A DNA stretch of 64,000 bases from a bacterium (lineage in GTDB: Bacteria > SAR324 > XYD2-FULL-50-16), in contig JAHJTV010000103.1 of assembly GCA_018829445.1 (NCBI GenBank), positions 107,428-171,427 on the forward strand. Direction: 5' to 3'. The notes beneath the pieces are model-generated. The model had not been told where the DNA came from and did no database searches. It worked only from the letters and a program-made list of their open reading frames with translations. Below are positions 8,806 to 17,741 of the stretch, one piece after another. A program made the translations under genes and the position numbers. The number at the start of each line of letters is the position of its first letter. Within the stretch, counting starts at the first letter, position 1.

Positions 8806-9612
8806 TCATTTCCCTTTGAATACCGGTTTTCTTTTCTCCATAAAGGCAGCAATCGCTTCCAGGGCATCCTCTGAAATCATGGCAGCGGCATTTTTCTGTG
8901 CAACATACTGTAGCCCCGGATAAATACCATTATCCCTGGAATAAATCAAAACATCCTTTGCTCCTTGCACTGCCAACGGGGCCAGGCCTGCAATTTCCAA
9001 GGCCAGTTTTTCTGCTTCCTGAAAAAGAGCTTCCTTGTCTTCGCAAATCCGGGTTATAAATCCCATTTTCAGGGCTTCCTCAGCCGAAAAATCCCGCCCT
9101 GTCAGTGCCAGTTCTCTAAACCAGCCATGTCCTATGATATGTGGTAGGCGCTGAAGTGTTCCCACATCTGCAATCACAGCCAACCTGACTTCCCGGACAC
9201 TGAAAACGGCATCTTTTGAAGCGATTCGAATATCACAGGCGCTCAACAGATCAACACCACCGCCGATGCAATGGCTGTGAACTGCAGCTATGACGGGCTT
9301 TGTGCACTTTTCAATACAACTGGCCGCCTCTTGACCTTTTAAAATTGTTTTTCGCAGATTTTCTCTTGAATCAGCTCCACCACCTGTAACAAGAGAAGCC
9401 AAACCTGCCAGATCAATCCCGGAAGAAAAGCATGAGCCTTCTCCCTTAATAACAACTACCCGGATTTCCGGATCATTATCAAAATCTTTGAAGTGATCTA
9501 CAATGTCATTGAAAAAAGCAAGCCCCATGGCGTTGCGTCTTTCAGGGTTATTGAGGATCAACCAGGCAATATGGTCTTTTTTTTCAACAACAAATGGGTT
9601 TTTCTCAGTCAT
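8806..9612 (-). CDS. Delta(3,5)-Delta(2,4)-dienoyl-CoA isomerase-like crotonase
   Basis: 268 residues from the ATG at 9612; an in-frame GTG at 9624 would add four. Unlike an ordinary hydratase it has the acidic triad of ECH1-type dienoyl-CoA isomerases: D121 in GGGVDLLSACDIR, E141 in FSVREVRL and D149 in IADVGTLQRLP. The last stretch is close to the rat peroxisomal/mitochondrial enzyme pattern. That enzyme shifts two double bonds during oxidation of unsaturated fatty acids. The C-terminal FMEKRKPVFKGK is typical of crotonases. It is transcribed alone and divergently from an MFS gene across a 570-base AT-rich region. The isomerase assignment rests on these motifs only. Confidence 0.75.
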   Translation of the reverse strand: MTEKNPFVVEKKDHIAWLILNNPERRNAMGLAFFNDIVDHFKDFDNDPEIRVVVIKGEGSCFSSGIDLAGLASLVTGGGADSRENLRKTILKGQEAASCIEKCTKPVIAAVHSHCIGGGVDLLSACDIRIASKDAVFSVREVRLAVIADVGTLQRLPHIIGHGWFRELALTGRDFSAEEALKMGFITRICEDKEALFQEAEKLALEIAGLAPLAVQGAKDVLIYSRDNGIYPGLQYVAQKNAAAMISEDALEAIAAFMEKRKPVFKGK

Positions 9613-9743
9613 AACATGTCTCACAAGGTCGTTTTATTGATTTAAAATATGGTTTTTAATCAGTGTCAGGTTACTGAATCTTCAAATATCAAACAATGAG
9701 ATGCAGATAGAGTATCAAACCTTCCGACCGGTTTTTAATTGTT

Positions 9744-10090
9744 ACCATTTTGGTTGATAAAATATCTGCTGTGAACTAATATTACCCGGTTAATATTGTC
9801 AAGTTATTTCTGTTGCTTTCTATGATATATTGAAAAAGGTTACATTTATTAATTATTTTAAATTGTTGAATATAAGGATATATTATCACTAATATCGCCA
9901 TTTAAGGATTAGAACAAACATGGTTAGTGTTATTAACTTACATATAAAAAGCAAAACACATTATGCTTTTTTTTAAATTCAATTAACAAATGGATGAGAT
10001 CTCAAAAAAAAGAGAGACGAATGCTTTGACTCCTTTTGTCTAAGTTCTTATCATCTATGATAAACATTTACTGTAACCATTTTGATTGAT
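9744..10090. promoter_or_regulatory. Pair of 15-base direct repeats, candidate regulator sites
   Basis: ACCATTTTGGTTGAT at 9744-9758 and ACCATTTTGATTGAT at 10076-10090 differ at one base. One lies about 130 bases upstream of the isomerase gene, the other about 110 bases upstream of the MFS gene. They may bind the same regulator and coordinate the two divergent genes. Confidence 0.35.
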
Positions 10091-10140
10091 CTCTTCCGCT
10101 TTACTGCGGGCATTCTCCTTAATCGCAGAAAGAACGTAAC

Positions 10141-10168
10141 TTCAGAATGGGTAGGCTTCCATTCTGAA
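10141..10168 (+). promoter_or_regulatory. Perfect 10-bp hairpin just upstream of the MFS gene
   Basis: TTCAGAATGG (10141-10150) pairs with CCATTCTGAA (10159-10168) across an 8-base loop. It ends 29 bases before the MFS start codon. It could act as an operator or as a 5' UTR hairpin affecting translation, since no clear ribosome site precedes that start. Confidence 0.4.
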
Positions 10169-10197
10169 TGATGTGTTATTTTAATTAAATTGACAAT

Positions 10198-11556
10198 ATG
10201 TCTGTACTCAACGATCTCCAAAGTCTGCCACCGGACTCGCGAAAATTTCTTGTTTTCACCGGCTTTAATCTTGTTTCCTGGCAGTGTATTGTGGGAACTG
10301 TGCTGGTATTATTCAGTCGCGCATTGGGAATGCCCTCTTCATGGGTTGGCACCCTGCTTTCCTTTTTACCTTTATCCATGCTGCTAGTCATTTTCAGCAT
10401 TCCTGCTGTTGAAACTTATGGCCCAAGAAAGCTGTTGATCGTTACCTGGCTGATGCGAAACATAGTTGCATCATTCATTTTGACCATCCCTTTGGCGATT
10501 TATCTCTGGGATATTGAGATTTCCTGGTACATTCTTCTGTTTTCGATACTATGTTTTTCCTTGGTCAGAGCATTTGGTGTAGGGGCTTGGTTCCCTTGGC
10601 TTCATGAACTTGTACCAAAGAACAGGATGGGAGCTTTTTTTTCCGTGGAGACCATCCTGGCTCAGGTACTGACTGTTCTTGTAACCTTTGGACTTGCCGT
10701 CATTCTGACAATTAACAATGGACTGGAACGGTTTTACTGGATTTACGGAATTGGTATCACAGCCGGATTACTAAGCGTCTGGTTCGCAAGGTATATACCC
10801 GGTGGTATCAGCCATTCCTTGAATACCGACCCTTCCGAGAAGTTTCTGGTACTGCGGCATGCTTTGAGGGATAAAAAATATCTGCAGTTTATCATGTTGA
10901 TTATCCTGAGCATATCGGCAATTGCCTGGATAAATGTCTCATCTATCCTTTATTTAAGGGATGTGCTTGGGTATTCGGATTCCAAAATCATGAATCTGGT
11001 GACGGTTGGCGCCATAGGAGTTGCTTTGGCCGTTCAATTCAGTTCAAAAATTCTCGAATCATTCAGGAGCAAGGTAATCCTGTCTTTTCTGATGGCCTTG
11101 CAGATGCTGATCAGTATTTGCTGGTGTTTGATATCTCCCGATATTAAGAGTACTCTTTTTTATACACTACCGCTGATTGTCTTTGGGGCGATTATCAATG
11201 CGGGTTTCATAATTGTGGCTTCACAGATGATGATGGGTATGGCACCGAACCAGGATCGGGTGGGATACACCTCTCTTTGGATTACCGGAACTTCAATATC
11301 CAACGGAATTCCCCCCATTCTCTCCGGATGGTTGATAAGGTTGTTTCAAATGCCGGGATACCGAACCTGTTTTTTGCTGGCAGCAGGTTCCGCAACTATT
11401 GTGGCCATCCTCTGGAGTAGATTCAGATGGGATGAGGAGGAAAAGATTTTAAATATTCATCATATCGTAAAACCCCATCAACCATTACGCACGTTACAGC
11501 GTATTACCTGGCTGGTGCGTAGCAGGAAAAAAAATAACTCCCACAAGCGGCATTGA
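10198..11556 (+). CDS. MFS-like transporter
   Basis: 452 residues with about twelve hydrophobic segments and a strongly basic C-terminal tail (about 425-452, ending in KKNNSHKRH). The loop between helices 2 and 3 (VETYGPRKLL) and the LHELVPKNRMGAFFSVE segment after helix 4 follow the major facilitator layout. No closer subfamily could be identified. The ATG is not preceded by a good Shine-Dalgarno sequence but has a perfect hairpin nearby. It stands alone, divergent from the dienoyl-CoA isomerase gene, and may carry a substrate or product of that pathway. The substrate is unknown. Confidence 0.65.
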   Translation: MSVLNDLQSLPPDSRKFLVFTGFNLVSWQCIVGTVLVLFSRALGMPSSWVGTLLSFLPLSMLLVIFSIPAVETYGPRKLLIVTWLMRNIVASFILTIPLAIYLWDIEISWYILLFSILCFSLVRAFGVGAWFPWLHELVPKNRMGAFFSVETILAQVLTVLVTFGLAVILTINNGLERFYWIYGIGITAGLLSVWFARYIPGGISHSLNTDPSEKFLVLRHALRDKKYLQFIMLIILSISAIAWINVSSILYLRDVLGYSDSKIMNLVTVGAIGVALAVQFSSKILESFRSKVILSFLMALQMLISICWCLISPDIKSTLFYTLPLIVFGAIINAGFIIVASQMMMGMAPNQDRVGYTSLWITGTSISNGIPPILSGWLIRLFQMPGYRTCFLLAAGSATIVAILWSRFRWDEEEKILNIHHIVKPHQPLRTLQRITWLVRSRKKNNSHKRH

Positions 11557-11832
11557 ATCGATCTGATATTGGTGTTTTTATTTGAACCATGGATCATCAT
11601 TGGGGAAATTCCCTCCTTCGTCCGTATCCTCAAAAAACCTGCTTGCCTTTCTCTATCCAATCAGGATAAAAATTGAAAAAAAATGATATATACGATTTTT
11701 TTTGAAAACACTTGTTTACCATAACCAACCAGTTGCTTTAGAGTTCTCCATAAATAACCTGGTTTAGCTGTCCTTTCCAATGAGGAACGACTCTCATCCG
11801 TTTTTCATCAATAACTATTAAACAGGTATTGA

Positions 11833-12957
11833 GTGAAATATTTCAAGAAAAGATCATTCATTGCTTTTGCCATTCCTTTATGCGCAGTTTTAATCGCTTT
11901 GACCATTGGAGCTATTATGCTGGCTTCACTGGGAGCTAATCCTTTCAGCGGTTATGCAACCATGTTCAAGGCTGCCTTTGGCAGTTTGGACGGGATTTCC
12001 AATACTTCAGTCAAATCCATTCCATTGCTGCTGGTAGGAGTCGGAATCTGTATTGCTTTTCGCGCTAACGTCGTTAATATCGGAGGAGAAGGGCAGATGG
12101 TAATGGGAGCGCTATTCGCCACTTCCTTGGCCCTGGCTCTACCCGGACTGCCTTCCCTTATCTTGATCCCTCTGGTGCTGATGGCTGGTGCAATAGGAGG
12201 AGCAATCTGGGGTGGAATATCCGGAGCGTTAAAAGCCTACTTTAATGTCAGTGAAATATTGAGCACCATTATGCTGAATATTGTCGCTGTGCAATTTATG
12301 AACTTTTTACTACGGGGACCTTTAATTGACCCCGGTGAACTAGAACGGGGGACAAGAATTCCCCAGACAGCCCGTTTACCTGAAAGCACGGATCTTCCGA
12401 TTCTATTGGAAGGGTTGCGCATGCACCTGGGATTTGTAGTCGCCCTGTTGGTAGCGATTGCGGCTTATTTTTTATTGTGGCGGACTTCGATTGGTTTCCG
12501 TTTAAGATCGGTGGGACATAGTCGTGAGGCAGCCCGTTATGCCGGGATATCAGTACAAAAAAATATTGTAGGTGCCCTGGCTTTGAGTGGTGCCATGGCT
12601 GGCATTGCGGGAGCTATTCTGGTTTTCGGCAGTGAATCCCATCGCATGGTTACCGATGGTTCCAGTACAGGATTTACCGGGAGTGCCGGATTCAACGGTA
12701 TCGTGGTGGCGCTGCTGGCAGGATTGCACCCTTTGTGGTCAATCCCATCGGCCATGTTGTTTGGAGGAATGCTGGTAGGAGCAAACGCACTGCAGAGAGC
12801 TGCACAGGTACCATCCGCCTTAATTATTGCACTGAATGGTTTAATTGTTGTTTTTGTGGTCAGCTCCGAGTATTTTAGAAAACGATCCTTACAGGCAGGC
12901 AGGGTGGATGCTTTGGAAACCGAAAATGTGTCGGAAGCCAGGGGAGGAGGATCATGA
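11833..12957 (+). CDS. BMP-type (nucleoside) ABC transporter permease 1
   Basis: 374 residues, GTG start, about nine or ten membrane helices. It belongs to the branched-chain-like permease family used by BMP/Nup nucleoside importers (YufP/NupP type): VGVGICIAFRANVVNIGGEGQ (about 69-89) is its hallmark, and TGSAGFNGIVVALLAG in the second half is also typical. It forms one half of the membrane channel. The next permease gene overlaps it by four bases (ATGA) with GGAGGAGGAT as ribosome site, so translation is coupled. The first gene of the transporter cluster. Confidence 0.88.
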   Translation: MKYFKKRSFIAFAIPLCAVLIALTIGAIMLASLGANPFSGYATMFKAAFGSLDGISNTSVKSIPLLLVGVGICIAFRANVVNIGGEGQMVMGALFATSLALALPGLPSLILIPLVLMAGAIGGAIWGGISGALKAYFNVSEILSTIMLNIVAVQFMNFLLRGPLIDPGELERGTRIPQTARLPESTDLPILLEGLRMHLGFVVALLVAIAAYFLLWRTSIGFRLRSVGHSREAARYAGISVQKNIVGALALSGAMAGIAGAILVFGSESHRMVTDGSSTGFTGSAGFNGIVVALLAGLHPLWSIPSAMLFGGMLVGANALQRAAQVPSALIIALNGLIVVFVVSSEYFRKRSLQAGRVDALETENVSEARGGGS

Positions 12958-13886
12958 TTGATTCCTTTACGTTAATGATTATTGTGGCAACCATCGCTTC
13001 CGGTATTCGTCTGGCCACTCCCTTTTTACTGGCATCATTGGGAGAAGCGTTAGGTCAGCGTAGCGGAGTTTTAAACCTGGGCGTTGACGGTGTAATGCTA
13101 ATCGGGGCTTTTGGAGCGTATTACGCGGTTTTAACGACCAATAATCTTTTCTATGGACTGGTTGTCGGCATCGGACTTGGACTACTCATCGGAGTCTTCT
13201 ATTCTTTTATCACGATAAATCTTCGGGCTGAACAAGGAGTTAGCGGTATTGGCATCTATCTTTTTGGCCTGGGAATGAGCGACCTGCTGTTTCAAAAACT
13301 GGTAGGAACTCCCAGACCCATCTTGCCTTTTATGCCTCTGGATATTCCTTTTCTTTCCCAATTACCGATTTTGGGCGAGATGCTTTTTCAGCACAGTCTC
13401 ATCGTTTACCTCGCTTTCGGTCTTGTTCCCATTATGTCATATGTGCTGAAGCATACAACTTATGGCTTAAATGTACGAGCCATCGGCGAAAACCCGGAGG
13501 CAGCAGACAGCCTTGGAGTCAGTGTATTGGCTGTCAGGTATTCTACTCTTATTATCGGTAACGGACTGGCCGGACTTGCAGGAGCTGCCTTGGCAATAGA
13601 AATGGGCATTTTTCAGCAGAACCTGACCAATGCTATGGGTTTTATAGCTATTGCACTTGTTTACTTCGGTGCATGGAGCCCAAAAGGTGTAATGATCGGT
13701 TCTCTGGTGTTCGGTCTGGTTCAGGCCATTGTGCTTCAATTCAAGACATTTGGTATCATACCACGCAGTGCATCGGATCTGGCTGCCATGGCACCGGCAA
13801 TTATCACCATTTTGGCTCTCGTCATTGTGGCAAAACGTTTTCGACAGCCAGCCGCACTGACAAAACCATATGTTCGAGGGGGTTGA
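12954..13886 (+). CDS. BMP-type (nucleoside) ABC transporter permease 2
   Basis: 310 residues, about eight to ten helices, the shorter partner (YufQ/NupQ type). The early LGEALGQRSGVLNLGVDGVM segment (about 31-50) is the family signature, and YGLNVRAIGENPEAADSLG (about 167-185) is the cytoplasmic loop that contacts the ATPase. It pairs with the preceding permease, whose gene it overlaps by four bases, and is followed 72 bases later by the binding-protein gene. Confidence 0.88.
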   Translation: MIDSFTLMIIVATIASGIRLATPFLLASLGEALGQRSGVLNLGVDGVMLIGAFGAYYAVLTTNNLFYGLVVGIGLGLLIGVFYSFITINLRAEQGVSGIGIYLFGLGMSDLLFQKLVGTPRPILPFMPLDIPFLSQLPILGEMLFQHSLIVYLAFGLVPIMSYVLKHTTYGLNVRAIGENPEAADSLGVSVLAVRYSTLIIGNGLAGLAGAALAIEMGIFQQNLTNAMGFIAIALVYFGAWSPKGVMIGSLVFGLVQAIVLQFKTFGIIPRSASDLAAMAPAIITILALVIVAKRFRQPAALTKPYVRGG

Positions 13887-13958
13887 AATATTCACCGGCA
13901 TTCAAATCCCGTGAGCATTTTTGCCACCATTTTAATTCACATCAAAAAGGAGAAAAAA

Positions 13959-14924
13959 ATGAGAAAGCTCAAACTTGTCATGTTAACCCTTATATCCTTT
14001 GTTTTTCTATATTCATCATTGATGGCGGCCGATAAGACCCTGCGTGTTGCAATTGTGGCCCCCAGTGCAAGCAATGATCTGGCTTTCACTCAAAGTATCG
14101 TTGATGGAATTAAGGCAATTCAAAAGAATAGAAATATAGAACTGGCCATCACAGACGGAACGTTTATCGTGGAAGACGCAGCAGCTGCTATTCGTGACTA
14201 CGCCAAGCAGGGATATGATCTGGTTTTGGCACACGGATCTCAATATGGTGGTTCACTGAAAGAGATTGCACCTGATTTCCCCAATACTGCCTTTGCCTGG
14301 GGAACGTCAGCTGATACTTTTGGACTGTCGAATGTTTCTTCCTACGAAGCCGCCTCAGATGAAGGTGGATACGTCATGGGCGTTATGGCTGCTGCTATGA
14401 GTCGCAGGGGCTCTGTTGGTGTTATTGGTCCTATTGAAGTAGGCGATGCTAAACTGTATGTGGATGGATTCATTGCCGGAGCAAAAGCAAGACGATCAAG
14501 TATCAGGGCTAATGTTAACTATATCGGTTCTTTCAGTGATGTAGCATTGGCAGCGGAAGCAGCCCGGGCTCATATGGCTGCCGGAGCAGATGTATTAACC
14601 GGAACCGCCCAAATGGTTGTTGGAGCTATTGGTGCTGCCAGGGCAAAAAGAGCTGCCTGGTTCGGAACTCAGGCGAACCAGACTGAATTGGCACCCGAAA
14701 TCGTGGTTGCTTCACAGGTTTATAAATGGGAAGTGATTCTCAGCCAAATCATAGCGGATCTGGACAATGGCATTAAAGGCGGCAAAATGTACGAAATCAA
14801 TCTAAAAAATGGCGGCTTGGTTATTGAGTTTAACGACGCTTACAATCTGCCGGATGGCGTAAAACAAGCAGGGCTGCAGGCAATTGCCGAAATCAAAAAC
14901 GGTTCAATTACAAAAACTCACTAA
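13959..14924 (+). CDS. BMP-family periplasmic substrate-binding protein
   Basis: 321 residues from the ATG at 13959, which has AAAAAGGAG close upstream; an in-frame GTG at 13911 has no such site and would put 16 residues before the signal peptide. The signal peptide (about 1-24) ends at SLMAAD. There is no lipobox cysteine, so the protein is probably soluble in the periplasm. The mature part follows the PF02608 basic-membrane-protein fold that binds purine nucleosides or related ligands: VAIVAPSASNDLAFTQSIVDG at the front, then DLVLAHGSQYGG and GVIGPIEVG. It belongs with the two permeases just upstream. The matching ATPase lies after a 424-base repeat-filled gap. Confidence 0.88.
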   Translation: MRKLKLVMLTLISFVFLYSSLMAADKTLRVAIVAPSASNDLAFTQSIVDGIKAIQKNRNIELAITDGTFIVEDAAAAIRDYAKQGYDLVLAHGSQYGGSLKEIAPDFPNTAFAWGTSADTFGLSNVSSYEAASDEGGYVMGVMAAAMSRRGSVGVIGPIEVGDAKLYVDGFIAGAKARRSSIRANVNYIGSFSDVALAAEAARAHMAAGADVLTGTAQMVVGAIGAARAKRAAWFGTQANQTELAPEIVVASQVYKWEVILSQIIADLDNGIKGGKMYEINLKNGGLVIEFNDAYNLPDGVKQAGLQAIAEIKNGSITKTH

Positions 14925-14993
14925 GATTGTTTGGTTGTCACTGTGCAGCCTGTGATACAATAGGAAATATCCTATTATCCCATATTCGTTTGA

Positions 14994-15305
14994 CTGGGCG
15001 TTTACCAGGTTTATGTCGCTAGGTGCAGGGAATATGGTAGGTCGGGGTTACCTCCCGCGCTTACTTAGCAAAAGATCATTAGTAGTTTTAAATTAGCAAT
15101 TGATTATTGACCATTTGAAAAAGAATCATCAGCATAATTTGCAGATTTAAATAAAGAAACAATTAATAATCAATTGATAATAGCTAATTGCTAATTGCCA
15201 ATGAAACTTATTTTTATTTGCTCTTAAGTAAGCGCTTATGGGGTTACATCCCCACCGGAACCATCTCAAAGGCGGTCATGCAAGGCCGCCCTATCGTTTT
15301 GATTA
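14994..15305. repeat. Palindromic repeat split by a nested AT-rich palindrome
   Basis: The 424-base gap between the binding-protein and ATPase genes contains both halves of the window's GTAGGGCGGGGTTACATCCCCGCC-type repeat (about 14994-15056 and 15236-15305). They are separated by an AT-rich insert. The insert is bounded by GCGCTTACTTA (15057-15067) and its exact complement TAAGTAAGCGC (15225-15235). Inside are CAATTGATTATT (15097-15108) pairing with AATAATCAATTG (15165-15176), and AATTAGCAATT (15091-15101) pairing with AATTGCTAATT (15186-15196). A small hairpin AATAGGA/TCCTATT (14959-14976) follows the binding-protein gene. This looks like a compound MITE-like insertion inside the operon. 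Confidence 0.65.
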
Positions 15306-15348
15306 GGGAAATTGAAGAACAGATGTAACCAATTGGGTAAGGAATAAC

Positions 15349-16887
15349 ATGACTCAACTACCGGGTGCTGGACACATGCTAGAAATGAAAGGGATTACCA
15401 AACGGTTTCCTGGTGTTATCGCCAACGAGAATGTTCATTTTGATGTAGTTGCCGGAGAGATTCACACGCTTCTGGGCGAAAACGGTGCCGGAAAGAGTAC
15501 GTTGATGAAGATATTGTATGGTTTGTACCAGCCTGACGAAGGTGAGATCCTTCTGGGGGGAAGACCGGTTAACATCACCTCACCTGCCAATGCGATCATC
15601 CACGGTATCGGTATGATCCATCAACATTTTATGCTGGTTCCTACCTTAACCGTGGCTGAAAATGTAGCACTGGGATTAAAATCAACACGCGGTTTTCTGA
15701 CCGATCTGAAAATCGTTTCCAAAAGAATTATAGAACTCTCTGAAACATTCGGCTTACAAGTCAATCCTTTTGAATATGTCTGGCAACTGTCAGTAGGTGA
15801 ACGACAACGGGTGGAAATCATCAAGGCATTGTATCGGGATGCGTCAATTTTGGTTCTGGACGAACCAACCGCTGTTCTCACGCCCAATGAAGTAGATGAT
15901 GTTTTTGTTATTTTCCGTAAACTGGCAAATGATGGTCGTGGATTAATTTTTATCTCCCATAAATTGCAGGAAGTACTGGACCTTAGCGATCGAATTACCG
16001 TTATGCGTCACGGCCGGGTAACAGGCGAAACGACACCCGCTGAAACCAGCCGGAATAATCTGGCCTTGATGATGGTAGGCAGAGAAGTTAAGCTGGCTCC
16101 GGATAAACAACCGGTAAAAACCGGCCGGGTAATGCTGAAAATAGAAGACCTTTATATCCCGGGAGACAGGGGTAGAGACGCTGTTCAGGGAATTAACCTG
16201 GAAGTAAGATGCGGAGAAGTGATGGGCATTGCGGGAATTTCAGGCAATGGTCAACGGGAACTGGCAGAAGCCATTGCAGGTTTGCGGACACCAACCTCCG
16301 GGAAGATAATTATCGATGAACAGAATACCACAGGCTGCAGACCGGGTCAGGTTAGAAAAGCAGGGCTTTCTTACGTGCCTGAAGAGCGAATGCGGGATGG
16401 AGCCATTGGAGAATTCAGAATCAAAGAGAATCTGATATTGCTGAATCACAATTCCAGGAATTTCTGCCACAAGGGATTTCTCAGATTTAAGCAGATTCAA
16501 CAACATTGTGAAAAACTGGTAAAGGAGTACGCCGTCAAAACCCCTGACATCGAGACAACGACAAAAAGTCTTTCCGGAGGAAACATCCAGAAGTTGATAC
16601 TGGCTCGGGAATTGTCCAGCAATCCCAAAGTGCTTGTTGCCTCACAACCAACCCGTGGCGTTGACATCGGCGCAGCAGAATACATTCACGAAAGAATTTC
16701 TCAACAACGACAAAGCGGAACAGCCTCCCTGGTCATTTCCGAAGACCTGGACGAAGTGATGGCGCTCTCGGACCGAATAGCCGTTATGTTCGACGGTAAA
16801 ATAATGGGGATCATCAACCGTGAAAATGCCACTCGAGAATCGATCGGCTTGATGATGACCGGGGAGAAGCAAGATTCTGCAGCTTGA
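15349..16887 (+). CDS. BMP-type (nucleoside) ABC transporter ATPase, two ABC domains
   Basis: 512 residues with two nucleotide-binding domains, the usual size for YufO/NupO-like ATPases. Domain 1 (about 10-245) has Walker A GENGAGKST (43-51), signature LSVGERQRVE and Walker B ILVLDEPTAVLTP. Domain 2 (about 260-505) has the degenerate P-loop GISGNGQRE, signature LSGGNIQKLI and SQPTRGVDIGA, as normally seen in this family, so the asymmetry is expected. It powers the importer made by the permease and binding-protein genes upstream. AAGGA precedes the ATG. The repeat-filled gap before it raises the question whether it is still co-transcribed. Confidence 0.9.
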   Translation: MTQLPGAGHMLEMKGITKRFPGVIANENVHFDVVAGEIHTLLGENGAGKSTLMKILYGLYQPDEGEILLGGRPVNITSPANAIIHGIGMIHQHFMLVPTLTVAENVALGLKSTRGFLTDLKIVSKRIIELSETFGLQVNPFEYVWQLSVGERQRVEIIKALYRDASILVLDEPTAVLTPNEVDDVFVIFRKLANDGRGLIFISHKLQEVLDLSDRITVMRHGRVTGETTPAETSRNNLALMMVGREVKLAPDKQPVKTGRVMLKIEDLYIPGDRGRDAVQGINLEVRCGEVMGIAGISGNGQRELAEAIAGLRTPTSGKIIIDEQNTTGCRPGQVRKAGLSYVPEERMRDGAIGEFRIKENLILLNHNSRNFCHKGFLRFKQIQQHCEKLVKEYAVKTPDIETTTKSLSGGNIQKLILARELSSNPKVLVASQPTRGVDIGAAEYIHERISQQRQSGTASLVISEDLDEVMALSDRIAVMFDGKIMGIINRENATRESIGLMMTGEKQDSAA

Positions 16888-16913
16888 TTTTTCGTTGGAC
16901 TCTGAAACTCCAG

Positions 16914-17687
16914 TTAAAATCCCGTCCACTGATAGGTTTTAGAAAGGGAGTTAATTGCCTCTCTTTCTTGAGAATCCAGGTCTTTGATATCTGCACGGGC
17001 GTTGAAAATGTTAGCGAATGAATTCATAAGTTTAAGCGAGAATTCTTCAGCCGCCGGCGTATATCCGAGTTCTGATTTCAGGGAGGTTATCCGGCTTTCC
17101 AGCTGATTTGATTCTGAAGGAATATTCCAGATTGACTTCCAAAGATGCCAGTCAATATCAAGTAAGATTGATCCATGCTGTAAAAACCGTTTTCGCCTTC
17201 GATATTGTGCACTCCCCACTGCTTTTTTCTTATTAATTGTTATCTCGTAGGCGGAAACCTCTTTAAAACAGATGGAGGTATCAGGGGTTGATTTTTTTGC
17301 AGGCTTCATCTCCGGCTGCAGCCCATACGTCTTAAAACAATCAGCCAACGCTTGACTAATAAATCGGTACGTCTCCATAATAGAGGAAGGAAAACACTCA
17401 GTATCACAAGCAAATGAATAGGTGAGTTCCTGATGATGGAGCACTGTTTTGCCTCCGGATTTTCGCCTGACTTTATCAATTTTCATCCTGTCGCAGAATG
17501 CCGAATTCAGTTCCACGGGGCTGCAGTTTGATCTGCCAAACGATAATGTCGGTCTTTTCCAACCATACAGTCTCAATACGGGATATGACTGAGTAAGAAG
17601 ATACTCGTCTGCAGCCATATTAAAATCCGCTGAATAACAGCCGTATGGAATCACACGAATTGTGGAAAGCTCTGGAAGAGAATTCAT
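16914..17687 (-). CDS. lipM: Lipoate-protein ligase A family, probable octanoyltransferase LipM
   Basis: 257 residues of the BPL/LplA/LipB fold. The RRKSGGKTVLHHQELTYSF segment (74-92) matches the substrate-binding motif. The SICFKEVSAYEIT segment places a cysteine, C140, where Bacillus LipM has its acyl-cysteine nucleophile, followed by KKKAVGSAQ with the conserved lysine (about 154-155) and LQHGSILLDI. LipM moves octanoate from acyl carrier protein to a lipoyl domain, and LipA then inserts sulfur. The gene is divergent from lipA, 54 bases away, which supports de novo lipoylation rather than scavenging. A plain lipoate ligase cannot be excluded. Confidence 0.72.
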   Translation of the reverse strand: MNSLPELSTIRVIPYGCYSADFNMAADEYLLTQSYPVLRLYGWKRPTLSFGRSNCSPVELNSAFCDRMKIDKVRRKSGGKTVLHHQELTYSFACDTECFPSSIMETYRFISQALADCFKTYGLQPEMKPAKKSTPDTSICFKEVSAYEITINKKKAVGSAQYRRRKRFLQHGSILLDIDWHLWKSIWNIPSESNQLESRITSLKSELGYTPAAEEFSLKLMNSFANIFNARADIKDLDSQEREAINSLSKTYQWTGF

Positions 17688-17741
17688 GATAACCTGTAAA
17701 AATTAGTATTTCCCCTTATCTAAACGGTATTTGGTATATAG

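Larger units (their letters stand above)
9625..10197. other. AT-rich divergent intergenic region
   Basis: No coding frame looks real in these 570 bases between the divergent dienoyl-CoA isomerase and MFS genes. It holds two near-identical 15-base direct repeats and a perfect 10-bp hairpin (listed separately), so it is probably a regulatory region serving both directions. Confidence 0.5.
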
